Shown one piece after another: positions 11,361 to 20,258 of a stretch of 64,000 nucleotides of DNA. This DNA is from Patiria pectinifera (lineage: Eukaryota; Echinodermata; Asteroidea; Valvatida; Asterinidae): the NCBI GenBank assembly GCA_029964075.1, contig CM057142.1, positions 2,805,770 to 2,869,769 of the forward strand, in the 5' to 3' direction. Numbering within the stretch: the first letter of the stretch is position 1; every line of letters starts with the position of its first letter. The notes under the pieces are model-generated. The model saw nothing but the letters and a program-made list of their open reading frames with translations. It was not told the origin of the DNA and did not search any database. The position numbers and the translations under genes were made by a program.

Positions 11361-13435
11361 TAAGCAAACGTGGGTATTCAAAAGTGAATAACTTATGAAA
11401 TGCTAGAAACGTAGCAATTTTACAAATATAATCTATTTTACGGGGTGAAACGCAAAAATAGCACAGGAAGAGAAACTTTTAATGAATTTGGTTTTTTTCT
11501 ATTGAGGGGACTTTTAGTCTGTGTTGATATTATGCCTCTTACAAGATCTGCACAAAGTTGGTCTGAACTACCGTCGGGCTGCAAATATTTCAAATTTGAA
11601 AATATAATAAACGAACAGAGTTTTTGGTTTGGTGTGTCGTTTAAAAGTGAATAACTTTTGTATCGGAAAAATAGCCACTTCAAAAAAATTTGGAGCAAGA
11701 TTCATGATGACAAGTACCAAGTGGTACAACCCACGACGGTTCCACGAACCGTACAACTGCAAATTTTACAACTGCATCAGTGTTGCAAAGTATAATACAC
11801 CCCGAGTAAACTGTCCACCCACCCACCCTCGCAAGTGTGTATTTGCCTGCAATCAGGGACCCCCTATTGTCCCTCTTTTGTTTGTACTTTAACTTTTTTG
11901 GAACACCTCCCATATGTTTTGTACACAAATCCAAATTGGGGACCTCTCAGGAATTAGGGACCCTATCGTCCTCTATTGTTCAATGTCCCCTATTGAATGC
12001 AGAAACAAACTCACCAACCGACAAACCAACCAACATAAGCAGCTCAAGCCCACAGCGTGTTTCACACCGCAGTGGGCAAAAAGGGTGGACAACTGGTGGA
12101 CAGTATCCCTAAACAGCTAAACAAACGAACCTACATGAACATGTACATCTGACATATATGTATGTTGACAGTATCGCATCCCGGACAAAAAGCTGTTAAT
12201 AAAATGCAGCATTGTGTTCATTTCAGCAATCATCACGTTCTTTATTCAATCGATTCAATCGACAGCATTCATTTAAATTTAGGTGAGTGGAAAAGAACAT
12301 CAAATTATCAATGCAAAAGTCGATTTGCAATATTGTATGACATTATTTCAGCCACCCCACCCCAGCCAAATCTCCCCTTGAAATGTACCGGTATCGTTCT
12401 TGAAATGAGGAAAGTCTTGAATTTTACACGATAATACTTTCCACCACATCCATGTCTGATTAATTCAGTGCACTTATGGGGAAGTGCGTTTAGGCATGCA
12501 GGCTGTCATGAAAAAGAGCGGTTGATTGAAACATTAGCATGCATGACAAACCGGCGCGATCAATCTCGCTGAGCATATAAAAAGGACCCGCAAAGTTCAG
12601 GCTTTTCCCTGGGAAAAAAAGCAGCACACAGCAATAACTGATAGCTTCACTAGGGATGGCTGTCATTTGCTTCTGGCTAAGCTTTCACAATCCTAGTACA
12701 GATTTCAATTGGAAAGCCTGACGACGCTAAGCCTAATTTCCTGTATACAGCATTCGAGTTGACCTCAAAAACAGGCGAGATGTCAGGTGGCTTCCGGGCA
12801 CATCGTACATGTTTGTATGAGCTACAGTACAACATGTGCAATGTCCTTTATTTTTTTTACATGTATTTTGTGTCCTGACTGGGCTTATTTGGTTAAGGGT
12901 AAGAAATAAGTTCGGTGACAAAAATACAAAGCATAACAATTGACAATATTTTGAAATATTGCCAACTGACACAGTGACTGATGACCATAATAAAATGCAA
13001 CAACTCCATGTCAATGGATTATGCACAATACTCTTAGGTGAAGCCAAACTCAGAATAGTCCAGTGGTTTCCACTAAATAAAATAATAAATAAATAAATAA
13101 TCAGTGAGTAGAAAAGTCAGCGTTTAGTACCAAGATGTTCACATAAAAAGTGGACATGAACTGGTGAGACTTGCAAGCTGTACTCTGCTCATCCACTTCT
13201 CTGTCAAAATCCAATGGATGTTTTGTTCAATTAATTAATTAACTGGGAAAATGAAAGCTCCATGAAATAATTACCAGGGGATTTGAGGGTCGCTGATGGC
13301 TTGAGAGCAATGTAGGGTCTATGGTACCCGATATGTGTTTGTAAATGTATTTGCCTAAAGGCAGTCCTTAAAATACCAATTTTGTTTCTATATAAACATT
13401 TATAGGTAAAACCTCAGGAATTTCCAGATTTTAAA
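11361..13435. other. Intron 3, left part; no gene seen
   Basis: No homology to known proteins is visible. The ORFs at 11.4-12.4 kb overlap on both strands, are short and look random. A TATA-like CATATAAAAAGG at 12575 has no convincing coding exon after it. Confidence 0.5.
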
Positions 13436-13650
13436 AGGGATTTTTTTTTAAATCCTGACATCAGGAACAATCCTGAGGAAAAAAACTTTTGAAATCAGAC
13501 GAAAATCCTGATAAAGAAATCCTGAAATCAGAAGGAAAAAAAACACCTGAGAGAAAAATTCTAAAATCAGAAAAAATCCTGAGAGAAAAATCCTTAAATT
13601 AGGGAAAAGTCCTGACAAAAAAATCCCAGAAAACAAGAAAATTCCTGAAA
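13436..13650. repeat. Degenerate AATCCTGA-rich minisatellite
   Basis: Irregular repeats of AAATCCTGA and AATCAGGA-like words, about 15-25 bp apart, make a low-complexity purine-rich tract. Confidence 0.6.
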
Positions 13651-14013
13651 AATTTCACCCTTGTGTTCATTAATACAGTCTTTCTAACTAGGTTTTGACC
13701 AAATTAAGAAGTGGCGCAATTGTTTTTTTAAAAAAAGTCAAATGAAAGAGTATATTTTGGAAATAAATATCCATTTAATCTCATCAGCAGTATTAGATTG
13801 AATAGAGTCACAGCCACATACAGCAGCCACATTAACATTTAAATTATAATTATGTCCAACAGTCAAACACTGCAAACCATGTTTTCAGAATTATTCAAGC
13901 ATAGAGAATTTTGAAATGGACATGATTTTTTCATTAATTTGGTGGGAAAATTGTAAACGCTCTACTGTAACAGGTGTTTTTAAGGACCACATTATGGCCG
14001 TATGAGGGTTTTA

Positions 14014-14074
14014 TGAATGTGCATACTTCACTTCGGATCGACTGAATGTGCATACTTCACTTCGGATCGACTGA
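14014..14074. repeat. 29-bp perfect tandem duplication
   Basis: The unit starting TGAATGTGCATACTTCACTT occurs twice back to back (14014-14042 and 14043-14071) without a mismatch, indicating a very recent duplication. Confidence 0.9.
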
Positions 14075-14583
14075 AAAATAATTTATACCTCTAAAGCCAT
14101 CAAGGTTTAACCCACCTTTTTTCAATGTCCTATTAAAATTTGATCAATGCAATCATATTTTTGTGGTTTTAAGTTTCCAATTTCGGAAATTTTGTCTTTT
14201 TTCTCATACATGTCAAACTGGCAATTTAATGGCAGTCCTGGTGCAGCTTTTTTACTATTAACAAACATGTTGTCTTACAATATCAAGTAATAAAACAAAA
14301 ATTCCTTCACCTCAAGAATAAGTTTTCTAAGTATTTGCAACCATCACACTACAAAATATGAAAAAAAAATTATAGAGGTTTGGAAAGCACTCTTAGTGGA
14401 GGTTGGTTTACACATCACGCAAAAGTGAAATTTCAGGTAAGACTTGAGCGAATTTCATGATGTCATAAACTGAAGTTATATTGTGATGCTTGCCATAAAC
14501 ATTACAAATTGGCTTCACACTGAAACTGGCTTGAAGGATGAATCGGCCAGGACTGTTTAGGTACAATGTATGTAAGAGGTATT

Positions 14584-15115
14584 ACTATACCTCATACATA
14601 TTCATGATCGAGAGCCGAACGTTCACTGGTCAATTCACCATCACGTGCCAGATGTTATTGTTGCTGTTTACCAAACACGCGCGCGAGGATTCACGCACAC
14701 TGTAAATACGCATGCGTAGTAGACTGTCGCATGGGTTACCCGTACGACAGTCTACTACGCATGCGCTTTACAGAGCAATCGAGGAACTGTCGCACGGGTG
14801 CAGTACGCACGCGCGAACATCGCACAGGAGAGATGCATGGTTGCACGGTTCGCGTAAATGTTAATTTCCAGAGCTCAATGATACCGTACTGGAGAAAATG
14901 TATAGACCGTGTAAAGATGTCTCCTGTACAAAAGAAAGTTGTACACATTGCAAACAACTGTATTTACAACTGTAGTAACTGTATTATATTGCAAACGAAC
15001 CGAACTAGTAATTGAAGTTGAATCTTTTGGTGAGCTGTACAAGTTTCCCCGAATTTTGTTTTAGGTGCATAATAATAAAACAAAATTCGGCAACTGAATA
15101 TGTATGAGGTATAGT
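14584..15115. mobile_element. Inverted-repeat element with internal palindromes
   Basis: Outer ends ACTATACCTCATACATATTC and its exact complement define the element. Inside are a near-perfect palindrome at 14703-14773 (arms CGCATGCGTAGTAGACTGTCG-like) and a second one near 15049-15092 (CCGAATTTTGTTTTA and its complement). No coding sequence is recognised. Confidence 0.7.
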
Positions 15116-15118
15116 AAA

Positions 15119-15286
15119 ACAAATATAACATGGTTTATTTCGGGTGGACAGTCGATATTAGCTCCCCTCGGTATTGGAAGTTGACAAACTAGTTCCCTCA
15201 GCTTCGCCTCAGGAACTAGTTTGTCAACTTCCAATACCTCGGGGAGCGAATATCGACTGTCCACCCTCAAACCATGTTATATTTGT
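15119..15286. repeat. Long near-perfect palindrome
   Basis: Two arms of about 75-80 bp fold back on each other. They include GGTGGACAGTCGATATT and AACTAGTTCC near the centre. The piece is directly adjacent to the previous element and to the minisatellite, making a 0.7 kb block of cruciform-forming DNA. Confidence 0.85.
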
Positions 15287-15289
15287 ATA

Positions 15290-15775
15290 CTGTCAGTCAG
15301 CAAAAAGCAATTGGGCTGATGATCAGCAATTGGGTAAATGATCAGTGATAGAGCTACATGTAATGATCAGCAATCGGGCCAATGATTAGCAATTGGGCTG
15401 ATAGTCAGCAATTGGGCTGGCAATCAGCGTTTGGGCTGATGATCAGTGACTGGGCTGATGATCAACAATTGGGCCAATGGTCAGCGATTGGGCTGAAAGT
15501 CAGCCAGCAATTGGGCTGGCAATCAGCATTTGGGCTGATGATCAGTGATTAGGCTGATGATCAGCAATAGGGCCACTGATCAGCAATTGGGCTGATAGTC
15601 ATCAAATGGGCTGACGGTGGGCAATTTGGTTGATGATCAGCATTGGGTTGACCATCAGCAAGTGAGCCACTGATCAGCAACTTGGCTGATAATCAGCGAC
15701 TGTGGATGATGATCAGCAGTTGGGCTGCTGATAAGCGATTGGGCTGACGATCAGCAATTGGGCTGATAATACGCT
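15290..15775. repeat. Minisatellite, ~20-bp unit (CAATTGGGCTGATGATCAG)
   Basis: About 20-25 diverged copies of a unit resembling GATCAGCAATTGGGCTGAT fill this stretch. The array stops about 20 bp before the left end of the Polinton. Confidence 0.9.
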
Positions 15776-15794
15776 ACGGACCCTGCCATGATAT

Positions 15795-15799
15795 ATACA
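15795..15799. repeat. Polinton target-site duplication, left (ATACA)
   Basis: ATACA directly precedes the left inverted repeat and ATACA directly follows the right one (30854-30858). With the neighbouring T it can be read as a 6-bp TATACA overlapping the right end. Mavericks/Polintons make 5-6 bp duplications. Confidence 0.85.
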
Positions 15800-16174
15800 A
15801 GTAGTAGGGGAGGTGGGGGTATGGGACCAAAATGGAAAATCTGCGGCCAGTCTGGACACGCCGCTCTCGATTCTAAAAATAGTTGGAGGAAAAATATAGG
15901 GGAATCCCCCGCGGCAAATGTTTTAGAAATCTGACGTCAGGTTTGGGAGCAAAAAAGAAAAATGTGTGTCAAGTCAGCGCCTGTCGCTCTGGAGTTAAAA
16001 AAATAAATCTGTCGTCGCTAAAATGAGGTGATGTCACCACCACGTGACTTTGAAAAATATGTGAGTCACCCACACGTGACCTTGAAACGTGTTGAGGCAT
16101 GATAGGAATGTGGCGTAAACAACGTGACCTTGAAAAATGTGTGAGTCACCACCACGTGACCTTGAAACTCAGGG
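15800..16174 (+). repeat. Polinton left terminal inverted repeat
   Basis: 375 bp, about 98% identical to the complement of 30479-30853. Its inner 140 bp hold four copies of a CACGTGACCTTGAAA-type unit (16041, 16073, 16121 as AACGTG, 16153) alternating with GTGAGTCACC. After 16174 the two ends differ for about 60 bp, then match again for 27 bp around a start codon. Confidence 0.95.
16041..16168 (+). promoter_or_regulatory. Array of E-box / nuclear-receptor half-site / AP-1-like motifs in the TIR
   Basis: The repeated unit joins CACGTG (an E-box), TGACCTTGA (complement TCAAGGTCA, an extended half-site of the NR5A/FTZ-F1 and ERR receptors) and TGAGTCA (AP-1 consensus). Four half-sites and two AP-1-like words occur in 130 bp. 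The same array exists in the right repeat, pointing inward at both ends. A role as enhancer-promoter for the terminal genes is inference. Confidence 0.55.
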
Positions 16175-16184
16175 AAAAAAAATT

Positions 16185-16216
16185 AGCTTCTCTATCTGTG
16201 AAAAGGTAGAGAAGCT
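16185..16216 (+). terminator. Hairpin flanked by A and T runs, inside left TIR
   Basis: AGCTTCTCTA (16185-16194) and TAGAGAAGCT (16207-16216) pair around a 12-base loop. The stem is framed by A8 and T8-10, so the stem extends. It replaces the sequence found at the matching place in the right end. It could be an RNA-end or insulating structure; the function is unknown. Confidence 0.5.
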
Positions 16217-16232
16217 GTGTTTTTTTTTAAAA

Positions 16233-16268
16233 ATGGAGAGTAATATGTTCAGACCGACGAGTACTTGA
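16233..16268 (+). CDS. 11-codon duplicate start of the right-end gene (vestigial)
   Basis: ATGGAGAGTAATATGTTCAG and the next 7 bases match the first nine codons of the gene starting at 30363 on the other strand. After ACG the two copies diverge and here a TGA follows two codons later. It shows that the inverted repeat once extended into the right-end gene. It would act as a short upstream ORF for the gene at 16311 if transcribed from the TIR. Confidence 0.5.
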   Translation: MESNMFRPTST

Positions 16269-16310
16269 AAAATTATTAAAAAATAATATCGGTTTTTATT
16301 AGATATATCC

Positions 16311-16802
16311 ATGACTTTTTTTCAGAGTGAAAACCTCGAGCCATCTGATAAAACAGATCAGTGCGATCATCATATAATCATCGAGAATGGTTTTTTAGTT
16401 TGTGAAACGTGCGGTGAAATAGTTTCACGTTATTTTGATTTTTCGGCAGAAAATGCGCAAGAAGATCGTATCAATTGGTCATTTTTAAAAAGAAATAAAA
16501 GAAAAACTGTGGAGAAACTTATATTTTCTGTTTGTCCAGAGCAAGACTCAGAAGATGTCCAAGAAACAATCAATAAATATAACGAGCTCGTTAATTACAA
16601 AACACTGAGGGGAAACGGATGCGTTAAACGGTCGTTAATAGCGGCCTGTTACCATCACGTCGTTGGATGGAACAAAGAACGAGTTAAAGATGTATTTAAA
16701 GTGACTCAAAATCAATTTAATAAAGCACTAAAAAGATACGATGACCACTACAATAAAGGCGGGGCCGAGGGTGTTGCCCTAAGAGGTGAAATAGAGGTAT
16801 AA
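16311..16802 (+). CDS. TFIIB-like transcription factor (zinc ribbon + cyclin repeat)
   Basis: A 163-residue protein. Residues 18-34 form a zinc-ribbon pattern (CDHH, then CETCGEIV 13 residues later; C-x2-H ... C-x2-C) like the N-terminal ribbon of TFIIB/TFB. Residues about 66-150 fit one TFIIB-type cyclin repeat: an L-CPE--(D/E)---- helix, then LRGNGCVKRSLIAACYHH at the place of the 'GR..A.ASAC.Y.A' helix, then VKDVFKVTQNQFNKALKRYD like the 'EI..VS.V..KEIGR..K' helices. TFIIB-like proteins bind promoter DNA with TBP and recruit RNA polymerase. Only one of the usual two repeats is present. It is the first gene inside the left end and converges with the next gene (28-bp gap). I do not know of this gene being standard in Polintons. 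An alternative is another zinc-ribbon/helical DNA-binding protein, such as a late transcription factor. Confidence 0.6.
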   Translation: MTFFQSENLEPSDKTDQCDHHIIIENGFLVCETCGEIVSRYFDFSAENAQEDRINWSFLKRNKRKTVEKLIFSVCPEQDSEDVQETINKYNELVNYKTLRGNGCVKRSLIAACYHHVVGWNKERVKDVFKVTQNQFNKALKRYDDHYNKGGAEGVALRGEIEV

Positions 16803-16830
16803 CTCGGCGGATCGCTTTTATAATGTTTAT

Positions 16831-17522
16831 TTACCGAGAATTTGAACTTGTAAGTTTTTCGATAAGAGATTTTTTTTCTTTTGCCAGCCGTTCGTCTACC
16901 CGTTTTTTAACTTCTTTTTCAAAGTCTCTATCGTTTTTAATTTTTTGAAGCTTTGTGCTGGTCTTTGTTCTAATTTTTTGCTTAAGCTCGTTAAATTTTC
17001 CGAGCTCTCTCGTAATCAATAAGAACTCTTCGTGCGATATATCTCCGTCGTTGATGGCTTGAGACACGTATTCTTCAATCGTGTTAAGTTTGGAGTCTGC
17101 TAATATTTTAATCTGGTTGTGCTTTTTCAGCTTGGTGGATAATCGCTTAGACGCGATTCTAAGCAGAATATCTACACCAAAAGCGCCTATAAACGTTCCT
17201 TCTAGCACCAATCCAACGGGGGCTGATATAACACCCAAGAGAGCGGGAATACTGACAGCCCCCGCTATAGCCCCGAATCCTTCTAATCCTATCTCTACGT
17301 AATGAATAGTGTCGATCATTCTCTTTATTTTTTTATAAGTGCGCTCTCGGTGGTCTCTCTCTTTCAAGATTAAAGATCGAATCTCTTCAATCTTTTTAAG
17401 TCTGAACACTTTTGTTTCTTCGTTACTACGTAATTGGAGTACATCTCCAGAAATTGTTTCTTCGTTACTATTTAATCGTAGTACATCTCCAGAAATAGCG
17501 GGTATAATACATTATTACTCAT
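16831..17522 (-). pseudogene. Conserved Polinton protein, TM hairpin + coiled coil, 5' frame break
   Basis: The open frame (192+ residues) has a basic N-terminal part (RLKKIEEIRSLILKERDHRE), two hydrophobic segments at about 40-58 and 60-82, and a long charged helical C-terminus. The piece DSKLNTIEEYVSQAINDGDI resembles a family found in many invertebrate Polintons. Function is unknown; a membrane-associated virion or assembly protein is possible. The frame has no ATG upstream of residue M31. The only good start is ATG at 17522, right after a TTTTATATTAAA motif, but it is out of frame, so a small indel near 17500 is likely. Just upstream of the core, a block encoding ISGDVL--L-SNEET is present twice in tandem (about 17412-17500). 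Confidence 0.6.
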
Positions 17523-17525
17523 GTT

Positions 17526-17537
17526 TTTAATATAAAA
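17526..17537 (-). promoter_or_regulatory. TTTTATATTAAA promoter-like motif
   Basis: On the minus strand the motif lies 3 bp before ATG 17522. The same word occurs before starts at 18747 and 25408, and a shorter form before 21774. Confidence 0.5.
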
Positions 17538-17675
17538 GATTTTAAAATTAAAAGATCTCCAACTCTATCATTATACTCACACCCTTGTTGTTGATGATCT
17601 TTCCCTTTCACCTGTGATAGAAAATGTCAGTTTGTCGATTATACCGTTTTTAAGTTTTTGAAATCTTTGACTCTA
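17538..17675. other. Short intergenic stretch inside the Polinton
   Basis: AT-rich with no ORF. It lies between the minus-strand gene start at 17522 and the end of the penton-like gene. Confidence 0.5.
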
Positions 17676-18705
17676 TCAGGCTCGGGTTTGCGTAGCCACG
17701 GGTACGATTTTTAAGATGTCAGAAGGACGACCATCTAAAAAGTTTTCACTCGTACTTAATTGCGGGCAGCGAATAAACAAAAATTTAAACGGATTAACGT
17801 CGTAAGACCCCGTATACACCACTTTGGGTATCAGTCTTCCTTTGGGTAAATTGAGTAATCGAGATACTTCTCTGTTCAAGCGCAATTTGAGATTGATGTC
17901 GGTTACCACCAACGTCACCTTTTTAGATTCTCTAAATATTCGAAAACTTACCCCGGGTATATAATTCAAAATGAAATCGAACCAATCGACGTCGTACCAC
18001 CCCGGTGGTATGGTGACCGAACCGGTGACTCCAGCTGGTAACGGCGCTAAAAGACTCGGAGAAATAAAATCTAAATTATCACCAGACACGATAAGACTTC
18101 CCCGTATTGTTATCCCAGCTTGTCTAATTAGTCTAACCCTAGGTTTGCTTATTATACCTTCGATATATTCTAGCGCTATCTTTTTACCTTCATTGATGAA
18201 GCCTTTTCTTTCGAATAAAGTTGTTATTAAAAATATAATCGTATTGCGTTGTACGTCGGTTAGTGTTCTTTCTTGACTTTTATTGTGTAAATTTCTTTGT
18301 CTTTCAATTATTTGTTCTATTTCTTTTGATCGATTCTAAAGCAGAGTCTAGTCTATCTTCTTCAGACGCTTCTATAAGATCGTTTATAACTCTATTAAAA
18401 GTATTTTCGTCGTTAATTAAAAAGTCGTAGGGGTACTCGGGTATCAACGATTCAATAAAATCTCTATCTGTTCTTACTGCTATATCTGAGTCAACCCGTT
18501 CGTATCTTCTATCATCATCAGGTCTTTCAGCTGGTCTCCCGTCTATATTCGTATACCAATCAATCTCCGTGGCGCTGGAAATATTAAAATATCCGGCGTT
18601 AAACAACACCCTTTTTACGCGTATAGATTTTTGACCGTTTAAATTATCTACGACGTCTTCTAATTTAAACGTCTGCTCATTTTGAAACAAGTGAAACGAA
18701 TGCAT
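17676..18705 (-). pseudogene. Penton-like minor capsid protein, split by a frameshift
   Basis: Two minus-strand frames overlap. The upstream one (18304-18705, starting MHSFHLFQNEQTFKLEDVVD) ends near 18304. The downstream one (to 17676) is open from about 18350 but has no ATG at all; the apparent start at 18089 is a GTG. An A4 run near 18330 marks the change of frame, so a single-base indel in one gene of about 340 residues is the simplest reading. The C-terminal part (IPPGWYDVDWFDFILNYI; SKKVTLVV; REVSRLLNLPKG; then a block ending KIVPV) follows the layout of the conserved Polinton penton-like family. In adenovirus-like capsids such proteins form the vertices. It is divergent from the usual members. 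Confidence 0.55.
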
Positions 18706-18719
18706 TTATTTTAAAGTCT

Positions 18720-18731
18720 TTTTATATTAAA
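18720..18731 (+). promoter_or_regulatory. TTTTATATTAAA promoter-like motif between divergent genes
   Basis: Located in the 41-bp gap between the divergent starts at 18705 (minus) and 18747 (plus), 15 bp before the latter. It may serve both. Confidence 0.5.
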
Positions 18732-18746
18732 ACTGAAACTAAAATA

Positions 18747-19868
18747 ATGAGTGATTTTAAGTCGTTATCAAAGCAGATACAATCGATAGCCGATCAGGTA
18801 ACGAGACAAGTAAATCAAAATGTAGCCAAGGCAAACGAGCTAAAACATCAAGCTGCACCCGAAGCAAAGTTTTTAAACAGCACTAAACCCAGTGAACTGG
18901 AGGTCATAGTTAATAATACCAACGGGTTTTTAACCATGTTTCCCGACTTAACCTCGGACTACAAATTGCCTCACGTTGAGACGGACGAGGATGTAGATCG
19001 TTGGAAATCACACCCCATGTCGTTTTATCAAAATCAGTTAAATTTTGCGATCTACTGCGCTACTACGGGCTGCGGTGTTGGATTTGATCTTTTAAACTCG
19101 AGCAACTGTTACGTTTGGGCCATCTTTAACTTTCATTTATATTTTACGGTTAGAAAGATCCTGTACGACATTGCCGCTCCTTTACCGGGAGATGACGCAT
19201 TTAACGCTCTAGACAACAGTTATAATCACAGAGCATTTACCGATACCTGTATGTTGTTTGGCATAGATCAAAACAAGTCTTTTAAACAGACGAGAGACAC
19301 AAAATCTAACGGTTTAGGTACCTCATATATCTTTAATAAAGGCAAGTTTGTGGCGGTTGGTGAATATGATAAAGCACTACCCAACAAACCCAACGTTCTT
19401 TACGGCGGCTACCACGGTCTAGACAGTCCTAAAAAGAGTGGAAGCAGTTACGTTCCTTGGACGGTTATTTACATCGAACAAAACGAATCGGTACAAAAGG
19501 CTTGGTTAGATTTTATACCCGCCAAGAGTTCGTTTACCTCCGCGGGAATCATAAAGATCAACGAATCAATTAGATCTTACGTGTACGCTTTACTCGGTGC
19601 GCAGGCTCAAACAAAAACGAGCGTATTATCACCGGGAACCGGATTAGACGCTCAGAGACAATTTAACGTTATCGTTGAAGATATCATCAATGCAGCAGAC
19701 GACATGGAAACGAGTATCGATCAATTTCAAGACTCTTTGCAGTATGCCAGAACGCCTTTAAATTTTGTCGTGAAACCGGGGTTGTATTTAATTCCATCGG
19801 ATATGAACTTGAGGGTTGGAACGACGACGGCTATAACAACAATCTTCAAATCGCTACCCAGAGTATGA
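18747..19868 (+). CDS. Conserved Polinton protein of unknown function (373 aa)
   Basis: This intact frame belongs to a family that recurs in invertebrate Polintons. Recognisable blocks are HPMSFYQNQLNFAIYCATTG, INESIRSYVYALLGAQAQT, GLDAQRQFNVIVEDII and YARTPLNFVVKPGLYLIPSD near the C-terminus. The N-terminal 40 residues are polar and helix-forming. No enzyme motif or membrane segment is visible. It is probably a virion or replication-associated protein, but the function is not established. Its stop codon overlaps the start of the next gene (ATGA at 19865-19868), indicating coupled expression from one transcript. Start chosen at the first ATG, 15 bp after a TATATTAAA motif. Confidence 0.75.
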   Translation: MSDFKSLSKQIQSIADQVTRQVNQNVAKANELKHQAAPEAKFLNSTKPSELEVIVNNTNGFLTMFPDLTSDYKLPHVETDEDVDRWKSHPMSFYQNQLNFAIYCATTGCGVGFDLLNSSNCYVWAIFNFHLYFTVRKILYDIAAPLPGDDAFNALDNSYNHRAFTDTCMLFGIDQNKSFKQTRDTKSNGLGTSYIFNKGKFVAVGEYDKALPNKPNVLYGGYHGLDSPKKSGSSYVPWTVIYIEQNESVQKAWLDFIPAKSSFTSAGIIKINESIRSYVYALLGAQAQTKTSVLSPGTGLDAQRQFNVIVEDIINAADDMETSIDQFQDSLQYARTPLNFVVKPGLYLIPSDMNLRVGTTTAITTIFKSLPRV

Positions 19869-20161
19869 ACACTGGTTTGGTGCCAGATTTAAACTCACAA
19901 CCTCAACCGGACGACTCTTTTGATGACACCGATGACGTCGCGCCACCAACACCCCCAGAGCCTATGACGAACGACGTTGTAGCACCAACACCTGCACCTA
20001 CACCCTCACCAACACCAGCGCCAACACCAGCATCAACACCTACAGTTTTAACCCAAGAGCCCACTAAACTACAAACTCACCAAGACGAAAAATTATCGTT
20101 GACGGTAGGAATATTAGCTATCGTTGGTATGGGTATTTTAGCTTACGAGGCAACGCGATAA
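19865..20161 (+). CDS. Proline/threonine-rich single-pass membrane protein (98 aa)
   Basis: Residues 1-45 are acidic and polar. Then come PT repeats (APTPAPTPSPTPAPTPASTP) and one C-terminal membrane segment (LSLTVGILAIVGMGILAY) followed by EATR. The ATG lies in the last codons of the upstream gene. No homologue is recognised; a small virion membrane or spike-stalk protein is a guess. The same PT-repeat style appears in the convergent 416-residue protein. Confidence 0.6.
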   Translation: MNTGLVPDLNSQPQPDDSFDDTDDVAPPTPPEPMTNDVVAPTPAPTPSPTPAPTPASTPTVLTQEPTKLQTHQDEKLSLTVGILAIVGMGILAYEATR

Positions 20162-20184
20162 GTCACACTCTAATCTCACAAGAC

Positions 20185-20234
20185 AAAAAAAATAAGCCTT
20201 ACCAACTTTGTGCTGGTAAGGCTTTTATTTTTTT
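20185..20234. terminator. Bidirectional hairpin between convergent genes
   Basis: AATAAGCCTTACCA (20191-20204) pairs with TGGTAAGGCTTTTATT (20214-20229) around a 9-base loop, with A runs on the left and T runs on the right. On both strands the stem carries an AATAA-like word, so it may end both transcripts or supply poly(A) signals. It sits between genes that end at 20161 (plus) and 20259 (minus). Confidence 0.75.
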
Positions 20235-20258
20235 GTTTAAACTTGATTACAACTATTA

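Noticed and set aside
12570-12720. Promoter and first exon after a CATATAAAAAGG box
   Set aside because: The following ATG gives only a 20-codon frame with no splice donor or homology.
15290-15775. CRISPR-like array
   Set aside because: The units are contiguous with no unique spacers and lie in animal DNA; it is a minisatellite.
18089-18089. GTG start of the penton-like fragment
   Set aside because: The frame is open far upstream. A eukaryotic GTG start is unlikely, and the ORF is the second half of a broken gene.
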